Source: Nematostella vectensis
Lineage: Eukaryota; Cnidaria; Anthozoa; Actiniaria; Edwardsiidae
NCBI RefSeq assembly: GCF_932526225.1
Contig: NC_064039.1
Location: 15,456,139-15,520,138 of the forward strand
Direction of reading: 5' to 3'
DNA: 64,000 bases
A program made the translations under genes and the position numbers. The notes under the pieces were generated by a model. The model was not told the origin of the DNA. It saw only the letters and a program-made list of their open reading frames with translations, and did not search any database. Positions 12,701 through 64,000 of the stretch are shown one piece after another (position 1 is the stretch's first letter; each line of letters begins with the position of its first letter).

Positions 12701-13447
12701 GAAGAAGTACAGTATTCTGAAGCCTGACTGTGGGACCAGTGTTCTGGAAGAGAAGGTTGGTACACTTTATTTACATAACCAAATTCAACAGCAGCACACT
12801 CTTCACTAGCACTATAAAATTGCGATCGAATGGTTATGCTACAAGTGAAATGGATCCACATTACATTCATGTATATCAGTGGACATCACACTAACAATAA
12901 GGGAAAGCTCTGAAGCAGCAGTAGAACAGGGGGGGTGCCCCACCCTGAAAGTGCCATCTTATTTTTGGCAAAGTCTCAGAACTGAGGCTTTGATTATAGT
13001 ACCTGTATCTTGACAAGACATGTTGTTTCCTTTTAGCCCGACACAATGGCTGAAGGACTCCTTCTTTTCATCCAGGGCCTTGGATTAGGTGAGTGGCCTG
13101 CAAACAGTTATCTCCATATTTGCTCTTCATGACCACAGAAGATATGGTACCTTTTGAAAATAGATTACGGCAACTATTCTTCATTAATTGGCAAAAAAGT
13201 AAACACATCTTATTTGGTGTGTATGATTGAGACTTTGAGTTATAAGCACTGTGTGCGCTGTGTGACTCCTACTGCTGGGGGCTGCGAAGGAGACTAGTAT
13301 GACCGCACAGACAAAAAAAATAATTCATACTCATATATTGTTTTTGTTGTTGTTGTTGTTTTAGTTCCTACACTGCGGACACGCTCCATGTCAAGAACAA
13401 GCTCCTTTGGATCTACTGGTCGCACTGCCTCTATGTCTGATGACTAG
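3779..13447 (+). CDS. NDRG: NDRG-family protein (N-myc downstream-regulated gene), 15 exons, 336 aa
   Basis: Exons: 3779-3808, 3907-3942, 4132-4219, 6238-6329, 7915-7943, 8111-8173, 9653-9713, 11420-11512, 11674-11751, 11824-11927, 12120-12173, 12250-12307, 12666-12755, 13037-13088, 13365-13447. All introns are GT-AG and phases join to 1011 nt. An in-frame TGA three bases before the ATG supports the start. Family signatures are GMNHKTCFEKF, DAPGQETGAENL, YQYPTINELADM and LGLILVEPCGATSSFKEW. The fold is an alpha/beta hydrolase, but the nucleophile elbow reads G121-V-G123-S-G125, with glycine where an enzyme has serine, as is usual for NDRG proteins; it is therefore probably a non-catalytic cytosolic adaptor in stress and differentiation signalling. 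The C-terminus is Ser/Arg-rich (RTRSMSRTSS) and contains an RxRxxS site at R314-S319, the consensus of SGK/AKT-type kinases that phosphorylate NDRG tails. At 336 aa it is slightly shorter than vertebrate NDRGs. I cannot assign it to NDRG1, 2, 3 or 4. Confidence 0.93.
4220..6187. other. NDRG intron 3, no internal gene
   Basis: Ordinary AT-rich intron sequence. A 137-codon open frame at 4978-5391 begins with a hydrophobic stretch, but its codon use is intron-like, it matches no family and it lies wholly inside the intron, so it is not annotated as a gene. Confidence 0.5.
6188..6207. repeat. (TA)n microsatellite
   Basis: An uninterrupted run of alternating A and T lies 30 bases upstream of the acceptor of NDRG exon 4 (6238). 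Confidence 0.9.
6495..6750. mobile_element. 256-bp MITE with perfect 19-bp terminal inverted repeats
   Basis: The ends are TATGTTGTGGTTTGAAATG (6495-6513) and its exact reverse complement (6732-6750). Both are flanked by TA (6493-6494 and 6751-6752), the target duplication typical of Tc1/mariner-type elements. The interior repeats the motif GGTTTGAA and its complement and has no open frame. It sits in NDRG intron 4 and is non-autonomous. Confidence 0.85.
6779..7805 (+). mobile_element. CRE-palindrome repeat element, copy 2, complete with terminal inverted repeats
   Basis: The ends are AGCGGAGCTCC (6779-6789) and its reverse complement GGAGCTCCGCT (7795-7805), giving a complete element of 1027 bp in NDRG intron 4. 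The body repeats the units of the copy at 1897-2763 (GGTAGGTGTCATGT, CAAGGG and TGACGTCA variants). Around 7575-7650 one unit is inverted relative to the rest. It has no transposase and no obvious target-site duplication. The two copies differ by many substitutions, so neither insertion is very recent. Confidence 0.8.
8399..9236. mobile_element. 838-bp element with terminal inverted repeats in NDRG intron 6
   Basis: The left end GGGGGTCGTTTCTCAAAA and the right end TTTTGAAAAATGACCCCC are imperfect reverse complements. The pairing continues inward through CCGGGCCCG-type and TACCGGG-rich subterminal blocks. The interior open frame on the minus strand (8582-8911) resembles nothing known. This is a non-autonomous DNA transposon of unknown superfamily; I do not see a convincing target-site duplication. 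Confidence 0.75.
10060..11130 (+). mobile_element. G-tract repeat element, partial copy (+ orientation)
   Basis: It starts at a run of 18 G. The stretch from about 10130 to 11115 matches the reverse complement of 60760-61790. Shared blocks include TAAAGCACAAAAATGGTG, CCCTCCCCCAGAACAAAAAA, CCTGTATCAAAATTTGAGG and AAAACATAGCAGCCC. The terminal repeats of the full copy at 60408-62178 are absent, so this copy is truncated or is an inner element. It fills much of NDRG intron 7 and has no intact open frame. Confidence 0.75.
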
Positions 13448-13857
13448 ATTCCTTTATTCCTTATCTTCACTTGTGCATATTTTGTTACTTTCCTTATCGG
13501 AAAGTAAATTGATATCAGAGGGACAATAAAACCTCTGCTGGTTGAAACCGGAAAATGGACTTGATTTTAGAACAAACTTTTGTGAATTTGATTCTCGTAT
13601 TGGGATTTTTTTATACATAACAGCACTTCGGGTCGCACTGTTGTGTTGTCGTTCATACATTTCCCTCTAGAATTATATTCGCTAACCTGGGTCATCGTCT
13701 GACATCTTCAGACAAATATGTATTGTAAGCTGCTTTCTATGTACGGTAATTTTGATACATTTTGCTGACCATGTTTCTATTACAGTAGGTTGTGAAGGTT
13801 ATGTATAATGGGAATTTGTTTCTTTGTATCTGATATACGCCCTTTTTAATGTGTGAT

Positions 13858-13863
13858 AATAAA
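13858..13863 (+). terminator. Polyadenylation signal of NDRG
   Basis: AATAAA lies 411 bases after the stop codon at 13447 in AT-rich sequence and is the first good canonical signal in the presumed 3' UTR. The exact cleavage site cannot be read from sequence. Confidence 0.6.
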
Positions 13864-13953
13864 ATGTGATTAAAAATACATGTATTCTTCATACGACAAC
13901 GAAAACATGTTTACATCTGGCTACAGTAGACACCCGCGTGTAAGGGTTATTTT

Positions 13954-14160
13954 TGTGATCCGTGAACGGCCTTTTTGTTTATCGTGAATCGTGAAAAGGA
14001 CAAATTGAAAACCGTGATCCGTGCTTGGCGAAATCTGATCAGCGTGAACCGTGTTCTATGCTCTTTAAAATTCGTGAGTCGTGATTTCGAGTAAAGATTG
14101 ATCCTTGTAGTCAGTTTATCGTGAAACATGATTTCCGATTTTTGAAACTCGTGAAACGAG
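13954..14160. repeat. Degenerate 30-bp tandem repeat around CGTGAWYCGTG
   Basis: The motif occurs at 13954, 13983, 14013, 14043, 14073, 14120 and 14150. Spacing is 29-30 bp except for one gap of 47. Sequence between the motifs is poorly conserved, so this is an old or degenerate array. It lies just after the NDRG polyadenylation signal. Confidence 0.75.
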
Positions 14161-14955
14161 CAGGGACCCCTAACCCTTGATGCCCCTGGTGTATAGAATT
14201 TTCAAGATAAGGCTGAATATCCCGGGGTATATGAATATATCGGGGTACCTTTTGCCAATCAGGCTTTTAAGGTTATTACAAATTGGTATCTTTTCTCTCT
14301 TGTTATCAACCGTGAATCAGAATTTTGACGAAACATTTTAGTGATTTTTCGAATAAGAACCTATTTTTCCCCACCAGGCTAAGGAAAGTTTTTTTTATGA
14401 AATGTGCCAAGTTAGTCAGCCTGTAGGTTCTTTAAGGAGGGTGTTGGCCAAGTGTGGACATGAAAGAAATATCACACATCTGTTACTTTTCCCTTAGCAA
14501 CTGTAAAACTACAATACTTTTTTAAAAGCACTGTGGTCTTTATTCGCCTCGAAAGAGGGGTTGCATATTTCAAATTTTCCTTTACTTTTATACCAAGCTA
14601 GAATCTCTTCGAAAAGTTTAAGTTCTGGTTTTATCGAGAAAATTAAAAGAGCGGGCTTATTATTTGGGTCTAAAGGGGAGCCTAAAAGGTGTGTGTTTGT
14701 TTGTGGGGGGGGGGGGGGTTGCTTGACAGAGCTTTTACGATAATTTCTCATTTTTGTTCGCTTCAAATTCGAACAATGCAGCATGAGATTAGCAAGGTAC
14801 CAGATCCTTTTTCTTCGCACGTAGACTGTATTTCGTCAGATTCGCGAATAGAAGAAATAAGGACTCTGGTGACGAGTTCGGATTTCTTTGCGAGCTTGGG
14901 TTGCCTGTGGTACCGAACAACAGGTTTCCCACTTCCCGCCAAATTACAAAAATAA
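14161..14955. other. NDRG-FIGNL1 intergenic spacer
   Basis: No exon recognised. A run of 14 G occurs at 14705-14718 and gives rise to glycine- or proline-coding shadow frames on both strands, which I do not treat as genes. Confidence 0.45.
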
Positions 14956-14967
14956 CCAAGATGGCGG
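14956..14967 (+). promoter_or_regulatory. YY1-like initiator element with a 17-codon upstream ORF
   Basis: CCAAGATGGCGG matches the core of the YY1 site (AAGATGGCGG), which in animals often sits at the transcription start of TATA-less genes. It is 106 bases before the FIGNL1 start codon. Its ATG opens a 17-codon frame ending at 15014, so if transcription starts upstream of it this would also be a short upstream ORF. The assignment to the FIGNL1 promoter is inferred from position. Confidence 0.5.
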
Positions 14968-15072
14968 TAAATACAAGCAGAGGTTCGTCAACAAATTGTT
15001 CGTTCTTAGAGTGATTTCTCTGCGGAACTAAAAACGTCAGAGGAGTTAGTTATTATACTATATTGTGAGCAA

Positions 15073-58940
<43,868 letters not shown>

Positions 58941-59112
58941 AACCAGTCTTCACATCGAGTTTAGTAGAGCGCATTTCAGCACAGCGCCTCCTAGCAAAGT
59001 TTAGACGTCTTTAACCGAAAATGGAGTAATAATAGACTGTTTGGGAGGACAGTACTGACAATAACCCATTAACGTATGATAGAAAATATGTTTCGTATAC
59101 GATTGTTCCTGA

Positions 59113-59118
59113 AATAAA
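59113..59118 (+). terminator. Likely polyadenylation signal of FIGNL1
   Basis: AATAAA 173 bases after the stop codon, within AT-rich sequence. Confidence 0.5.
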
Positions 59119-59501
59119 ATTAAAAAGTTCCTCGTTCCTGTTCCTGTCATGAACTTACATTGACATTTAACTCAGGAAGGTCAAAATTTACCACGGTGAA
59201 GTTAGAAGTTAGCCGCCTATTCAGTCGCCTATTCGCAAATTAAGGAAAATTGGCTATAACTTTTGGTTAATGTGGCCGATTCATCTAAAATTTTCAGGAT
59301 ATGCCACAAAACTCTTCCCTCGCAATGTAAGAGGGTTATTATGCATGCTGTCATCAATCAAGTGACGGTGGGAAAATCGACGATGATTTTCGTGAAAAAA
59401 ACAAAACAAAATTTGTCTGAATCTTTGAAAAACGAAATTTAGTAACAAACACACACCTTTCAACAAATTTCGACAAATATTTCCAATTACGTCATTAATC
59501 A

Positions 59502-59710
59502 TTATAACGAGTCAAGTTATTACCGAACTCGTAGCGCACTATAATGAGTCCCGTTATCCCATCTACCGAGCTGTAGCGAACGATAAGGAGACTCGTTATC
59601 AAATCTACCGAACCCGTAGCGCATCATAACAAGTCAAGTTATGCCATCCACCGAACCCGTAGCGCACTATAACGATTTAAGTTTTCCCTTCTACCGAACC
59701 CATAGCGCAC
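59502..59710. repeat. About 43-bp tandem repeat, five degenerate units
   Basis: Units follow the pattern TATAACGAGTCAAGTTAT, then CTACCGAACCCGTAGCGCAC. Copies begin near 59502, 59541, 59583, 59626 and 59669 and differ by several substitutions. Not coding. Confidence 0.8.
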
Positions 59711-59848
59711 ATGTACAGTTAGTGTTAGTGGTATACAATTTGCTTTGTTTTGTCGCTTACAGTATAATTTCGAAGTTTTTGATTTGCAGGCGTTATTCAC
59801 AAAAATATCGTCCATTTTTCCCACGGTCACGGGATTTTAAATGACTTG

Positions 59849-59988
59849 TCTAACTGGGTTTAACGTGGTCTAGCGGGGTTTAACGTGGTCTAACGGGGTT
59901 TAACGTTGTCTAACGCGGTCTTACGTGGTCTAACGGGGTTTAACGTTGTCTAACGGGGTTTAACGTGGTCTAACGGGTGGCCTAACGA
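59849..59988. repeat. About 20-bp tandem repeat GTCTAACGGGGTTTAACGTG
   Basis: Roughly seven copies, each made of two similar half-units (GTCTAACGGG and GTTTAACGTG), with variation between GTGGTC, GTTGTC and GCGGTC. Unrelated to the FIGNL1 arrays. Confidence 0.85.
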
Positions 59989-60407
59989 GTACGGTACACC
60001 ACTATAATCGGTAATATCGGTACCTACTTACCTGTTGTTATATGAATACACTGCAGTACAAAATAATATACCATATATGAAGTACCTAGCCTTGTGGTGC
60101 ATCCGCTGACCCATAAACTGTAGTCGTGTTTTGTCCGGCGTGCCACATTCTAAAACAAAACACGAGTCTGGCTCTGTTTTGATGTCCCTCTTATTTTTAC
60201 TCTACCCTCAGATTTACTAGAGACTCCGGTGAGTATTGCAATAGTTTCTTCACATAGGGTGATTATATTACATGCTAGCGCTATTTCTATTCATGTTTTA
60301 TATGCAGTAGTATAAAACGAAGGAGTCTCCCAAACTCGACCGTTTACATAGTTGTTACGTAACCTCTCCTGCTCTCCTGTCACAAGAACATAGGTAAGGA
60401 AGTCTTT

Positions 60408-62178
60408 ATTAAATACACCGAGGGGGGGGGGGGGGGGGGGGAGGGAAGATATTGGGGGGGGTGCTCCTAAAATTTTTAACCACCAAAAGGGGGGCACCGA
60501 AAAATAAGGTCCTTCAAAGGAGGGGCTCTGAATTTTTTAGCAGCCATTCTTTTCAGCTTAAATATTTTACTGATATGATCTAGTACAAATGATATGATCT
60601 GTAGCACAAATAGATAGTAACCCAAATTATCAATGTATTTAATAATTTTGTCTAAATAAACCATAATATAGATACTTCCAGCTTTCAGTATATAACAGTT
60701 GGATTTACCCACCGATACAGTTTATTATCAGTTAAATGATGGGTCATTATTTAATGGGGGGAAGAGGGCTGCTATGTTTGGGGGGGTGGGTTGCGATTTT
60801 TTGGGCTTCAATTTGAGGGAGTGCCTCAAATTTTGATACAGGGTTCAGGGGAGGGCCTTATTATTTTAACAGGTATTCTGATCAACATTTGAGCCTCCTA
60901 AGAGTCTGGAATTTCAATTTTCTGCTTGCACTTTCATTTGCCTGGCATTTAAATACATTATTGTCTAAAGTGTGGCTTCTACTTTTTTATCTTTTGCAGT
61001 TTTTTTAACACCCATTGCTGAATTTACGAATTTCAAGTCCCCACCCCCCCATTAAATTTTCAGATTGGTGGTATGAAAAGATAGTTAAAAAGTTTCAGTT
61101 GGAAAGGAGCTAATATTGCGGTTTACTATTTAGGTTTTAGCAATAAGGAGCATTGTAGATATTTGTAAATGGCAAAAGTTCCAGCATGCCTCAGACTTCC
61201 CTATACATTTTTTTCCCCCTTAAAAATGGGCTTGAAATCAACACTTCTCCTGTCTGGTAGGTTTAAGGCCAGCTCCGCCACCCCTACATGGGCGTGCCTA
61301 AGTCAGCGCTCCCCTCCCCCAGCCTCACACAATAATTTGATGTGCGAAGGGAGGGGGGGGCGGTGTCTGTCTCCCCACAATTTGAATTTGAAACAATGAC
61401 AGTCAAGGCCATATTCTGGTTAACAGAAAATAAAGCACATATTTTTTCTTTGCAGTGCCCAATCCCCTTTCTTTGTTTGTACAGCATGGCACCGTGAAGA
61501 GTGCTCGTTTTTACAATTGTGGGTTTACTACATTCGCATGTGGGCAACTCCTTATTACAGTTGTGGATATATATCACATTTGTGGGCTTCACACTCATGC
61601 GGTTATGGAATTTGCTAGTGCTCCTGAAAGAATGTGCCGTCCGTAGAGCATCTAAAAACTAGAGCATAATTTCAAGTATTAAAGTAAAAGTAAAATCTAA
61701 AGTAACCAAAATGCTTTTTTAGCTTTTTTTGTTCTGGGGGAGGGCCTGAAGTTTTGTTCTCATTTTTGGGGGAGGGTCACCATTTTTGTGCTTTACCTTT
61801 GGGGGGGACCATTTGACTTTTAAGGGAGGAATTAAAAAAATCCTCAAGCAACTAATTAAGGAAAAAACATTCCTGCAAAAAAAAAAAAAAAGGAAGTAAG
61901 AGGGCCAAAACCGAAAGTTGTGAAGAAGAGATGTCAGACTCTGAAATAATTCTGAACTTGACTAGATCATCAACTCGGATAAGCAGGGCAACTTCGCAGT
62001 ATTCATTTTTCAGATTAAGACTTTTTAGTTTATTGAGGTCATAAGGGGGTGGGGCTCTGAAATTGTGGGGTTCTGAAAGGGGGGGCACCGAAAAAATGTT
62101 TACATTAAAAGGGGGGGCTCTGAAATTTTAAGATATCTTGAGTAAAAGTCTTCCCTCCCCCCCTTCGGTGTATTTAAT
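60408..62178 (-). mobile_element. 1.77-kb G-tract element with terminal inverted repeats
   Basis: The ends are ATTAAATACACCG (60408-60420) and its reverse complement CGGTGTATTTAAT (62166-62178), each followed inward by long G or C tracts and by GGGGGGCACCGAAAAA-type blocks. The interior 60760-61790 is homologous, in opposite orientation, to 10130-11115. Only fragments of open frames remain, without recognisable transposase or reverse transcriptase, so this is a non-autonomous or decayed element lying between FIGNL1 and Cry-DASH. Confidence 0.75.
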
Positions 62179-62774
62179 GAACACTCCCTAATGAAGACCT
62201 ATTTTCCCTGAGACAGGATGTGAAGACGTAGCATACTTAGTGTAAAAATCAGAGGGAAGGAATCAGCAGAGAAGGAGCCGGGAAAGCAAGAAAAGAAATA
62301 GTTCCTTCTCCGTGAACACTTCCCTTCATAGGGAAAAAGCCGGCTTCAGATTTTACTTTTGTATTAATCCTAACTGATTGAGGATCTATATTATTTGCTT
62401 AATTTTAGGGCTCCTTGAATCGGAATTAATACTTGTCAATAGCAATCACTAAAAATATTGTAACTCCAATGACGATTTTTAAGTTCACAGCTACACTGAT
62501 TGATGATTGATTTTGGCTATCATCCTCCTAGACTCCAAGCAGTCGCACTGTGTCAACGCTTGAAACAGGGGCACCTGCTTGGAGTCTATTATCAATTTAA
62601 GCAGTCAATGATAATAAATGCCAATCATTGTAATTATGGCTGATGGCCTATGCATGACTTTTGATTAGCCATTGATTGGCCAGTTGATTGTCCCTGAGCA
62701 AAAAGATGAGATAGAATGGTCATTAGGTCAGAGTTTAAGTGAATGGCTTAACACAAATCTCTTTCTCCCTCTAG
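62179..62774. other. Upstream region of Cry-DASH with a 14-bp-arm hairpin
   Basis: Arms TAGACTCCAAGCAG (62529-62542) and its exact complement (62575-62588) enclose 32 bases. The segment ends in a strong acceptor-like pyrimidine tract, CTCTTTCTCCCTCTAG (ending 62774), so it is probably intronic, with a 5' UTR exon upstream that I cannot locate. Confidence 0.55.
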
Positions 62775-62784
62775 ACTAAGTCAC

Positions 62785-63960
62785 ATGCGTATTACCCTAA
62801 CAAGACTACAGAAGGGCATTGTAACCATGGCAACAAGCAAAACACAGAAAACCGTCATTTGCCTCCTTAGGAATGACCTCCGTTACCATGACAATGAGGC
62901 CTTGCTCTGGGCACACAAGAATGCAGATTTTGTCCTACCACTGTACTGCTTTGACCCGGATCATTATAAGACAACATGGCGCTTTTCTCTCCCCAAGACA
63001 GCTCAATACAGGGCTAAGTTTTTACTGGAGAGTGTGACGGATCTTCGAAGTACACTTCAGATACATGGCAGTAATCTCATCATCAGACAGTGCCAACCGC
63101 TGGAGGCAGTCACTAAGCTGACTGAGCTGTTAAAACCAGTGGCCCCAGTAACAAGTATTGTATTCCAGCAAGAAGTCACTTATGAAGAACTAAATGTTGA
63201 GAAAGCACTTGTTGAGTTTTGCAAGAAGTCTGGAATTCATATGCATACCATCTGGGGCTCAACTCTCTTCCACAAAGATGACATTCCATACAAGGCTAAA
63301 ACAGTTCCAGATACTTATACACAATTCAGGAAGGGAGTAGAGAATCAATCAACAGTAAGAAATCTTATTGATATGCCTAAGAATCTCAAGCCACTACCAC
63401 CTGTCAAAGGAGAACTTGGGACAATTCCAGATTTAAAGTCTCTTTTGAATGATTCAGAGATCAAAGAGGTGGACCAAAGGTCTGCATTCCCCTTCATGGG
63501 AGGTGAGCAAGAAGCATTGTCTCGTCTAGGTAGCTATCTGTGGGGAACAGATAGTGTAGCCAAGTATAAAGAAACCAGGAATGGTCTCCTTGGGGAGAAC
63601 TACTCTACCAAGCTCAGCCCATGGTTGGCAAATGGGAGCCTTTCACCTCGTATGGTCTACCATAGAATCAAACAGTACGAAGAAGAGCGGGTAGCAAACC
63701 ACTCCACATACTGGGTCCTTTTTGAACTCATTTGGAGAGACTATTTTAAGTTTGTTTGCTTGAAATATGGAGACAGAGTGTTCTACAGATCAGGGATCAT
63801 GGGAAAGTCATTGCCATGGAAACATGATAAGATGACTTTTAAGTTATGGTGCGAAGGAAAGACTGGGGTGCCTTTTGTTGATGCAAACATGAGGGAACTG
63901 AAGGAGACAGGCTGGATGTCAAACCGTGGAAGGCAGAATGTAGCAAGCTTCCTGATAAAG
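62785..63960 (+). CDS. CRY-DASH: Cryptochrome DASH, N-terminal part, gene continues beyond the window
   Basis: One long open exon encodes 392 residues from the ATG at 62785. An internal ATG at 62827 in a better context (ACCATGG) is an alternative start; the 14 extra residues (MRITLTRLQKGIVT) are basic and could be part of a targeting sequence. The exon probably begins at 62775 after the acceptor TCTAG. Motifs match Cry-DASH: Rossmann start TVICLLRNDLRYHDNEAL, LPLYCFDP, then FAD-domain signatures NGLLGENYSTKLSPWLANG, FELIWRDYFKF, GVPFVDANMREL and GWMSNRGRQNVASF. Cry-DASH proteins bind FAD and a methenyl-tetrahydrofolate antenna and repair cyclobutane dimers mainly in single-stranded DNA. The frame ends in FLIK at 63960, where family members continue with Asp-Leu, so GTCAGC at 63961 is probably a donor, though not a strong one. 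Roughly the last quarter of the protein lies outside the window. Confidence 0.93.
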
Positions 63961-64000
63961 GTCAGCTTATTTATGTTTGAATGGTTTCACACTCCCCAGT
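63961..64000 (+). other. Probable start of the next Cry-DASH intron
   Basis: The 40 bases after FLIK no longer encode the conserved Cry-DASH continuation, although the frame stays open. They begin GTCAGC and are read as intron sequence. Confidence 0.6.

Noticed and set aside
60291-62088. Minus- and plus-strand frames around G/C tracts (proline- or glycine-rich)
   Set aside because: They fall within the decayed G-tract transposable element and carry no transposase or other recognisable domain.

Overview
The window is animal nuclear DNA, most likely from a cnidarian such as a sea anemone or coral. That placement is an inference from AT-rich, intron-rich genes with GT-AG introns, many small inverted-repeat transposons, and a Cry-DASH gene, a family that mammals lack. 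Three genes, all on the + strand, account for essentially all coding sequence. I rebuilt them exon by exon; for the first two the exon phases add up to uninterrupted reading frames.

Layout. 1-3778: intergenic, with a long palindrome (704-873) and a CRE-rich mobile element (1897-2763). 3779-13447: an NDRG-family gene, 15 exons, 336 aa, whose introns hold several non-autonomous elements. 13448-15072: NDRG 3' end, a 30-bp repeat and the FIGNL1 promoter region. 15073-58940: fidgetin-like 1 (FIGNL1), a AAA ATPase of 16 exons and 760 aa, spread over 44 kb. 58941-62774: intergenic, with two short tandem arrays and a 1.77-kb terminal-inverted-repeat element. 62785-63960: the first recognised coding exon of Cry-DASH, which runs off the window.

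The remarkable part is FIGNL1. Its catalytic motifs are intact, but its introns are built from tandem repeats that abut splice sites. Intron 8 (31.65 kb) is more than 99% repeat: a 41-bp array (A) starting 13 bases after the donor, then a 28.8-kb array of about 59-bp units (B) running to the acceptor. Intron 10 is largely copies of its own acceptor plus the first bases of exon 11 (C). Intron 11 is a run of copies of its own donor (D) followed by about 32 copies of a sequence like its own acceptor (E), each with an AG|GT core. Intron 14 is about 98 copies of a 21-bp unit resembling its pyrimidine tract (F). The arrays that end on an acceptor and lie closest to an exon (C, 57 bp; E, 36 bp; F, 21 bp) all have periods divisible by three and are open in the frame of the next exon. 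Exon 5 carries a 60-bp in-frame coding repeat. My working hypothesis is that splice junctions of this one gene seeded repeat expansions repeatedly, and that some arrays may act as redundant or recursive splice sites. This comes from sequence alone; RNA data would decide it.

The three genes have no shared pathway that I can state. NDRG is a cytosolic, probably non-catalytic alpha/beta-hydrolase-fold protein; FIGNL1 acts in RAD51-dependent recombination; Cry-DASH is a flavoprotein of the photolyase family.
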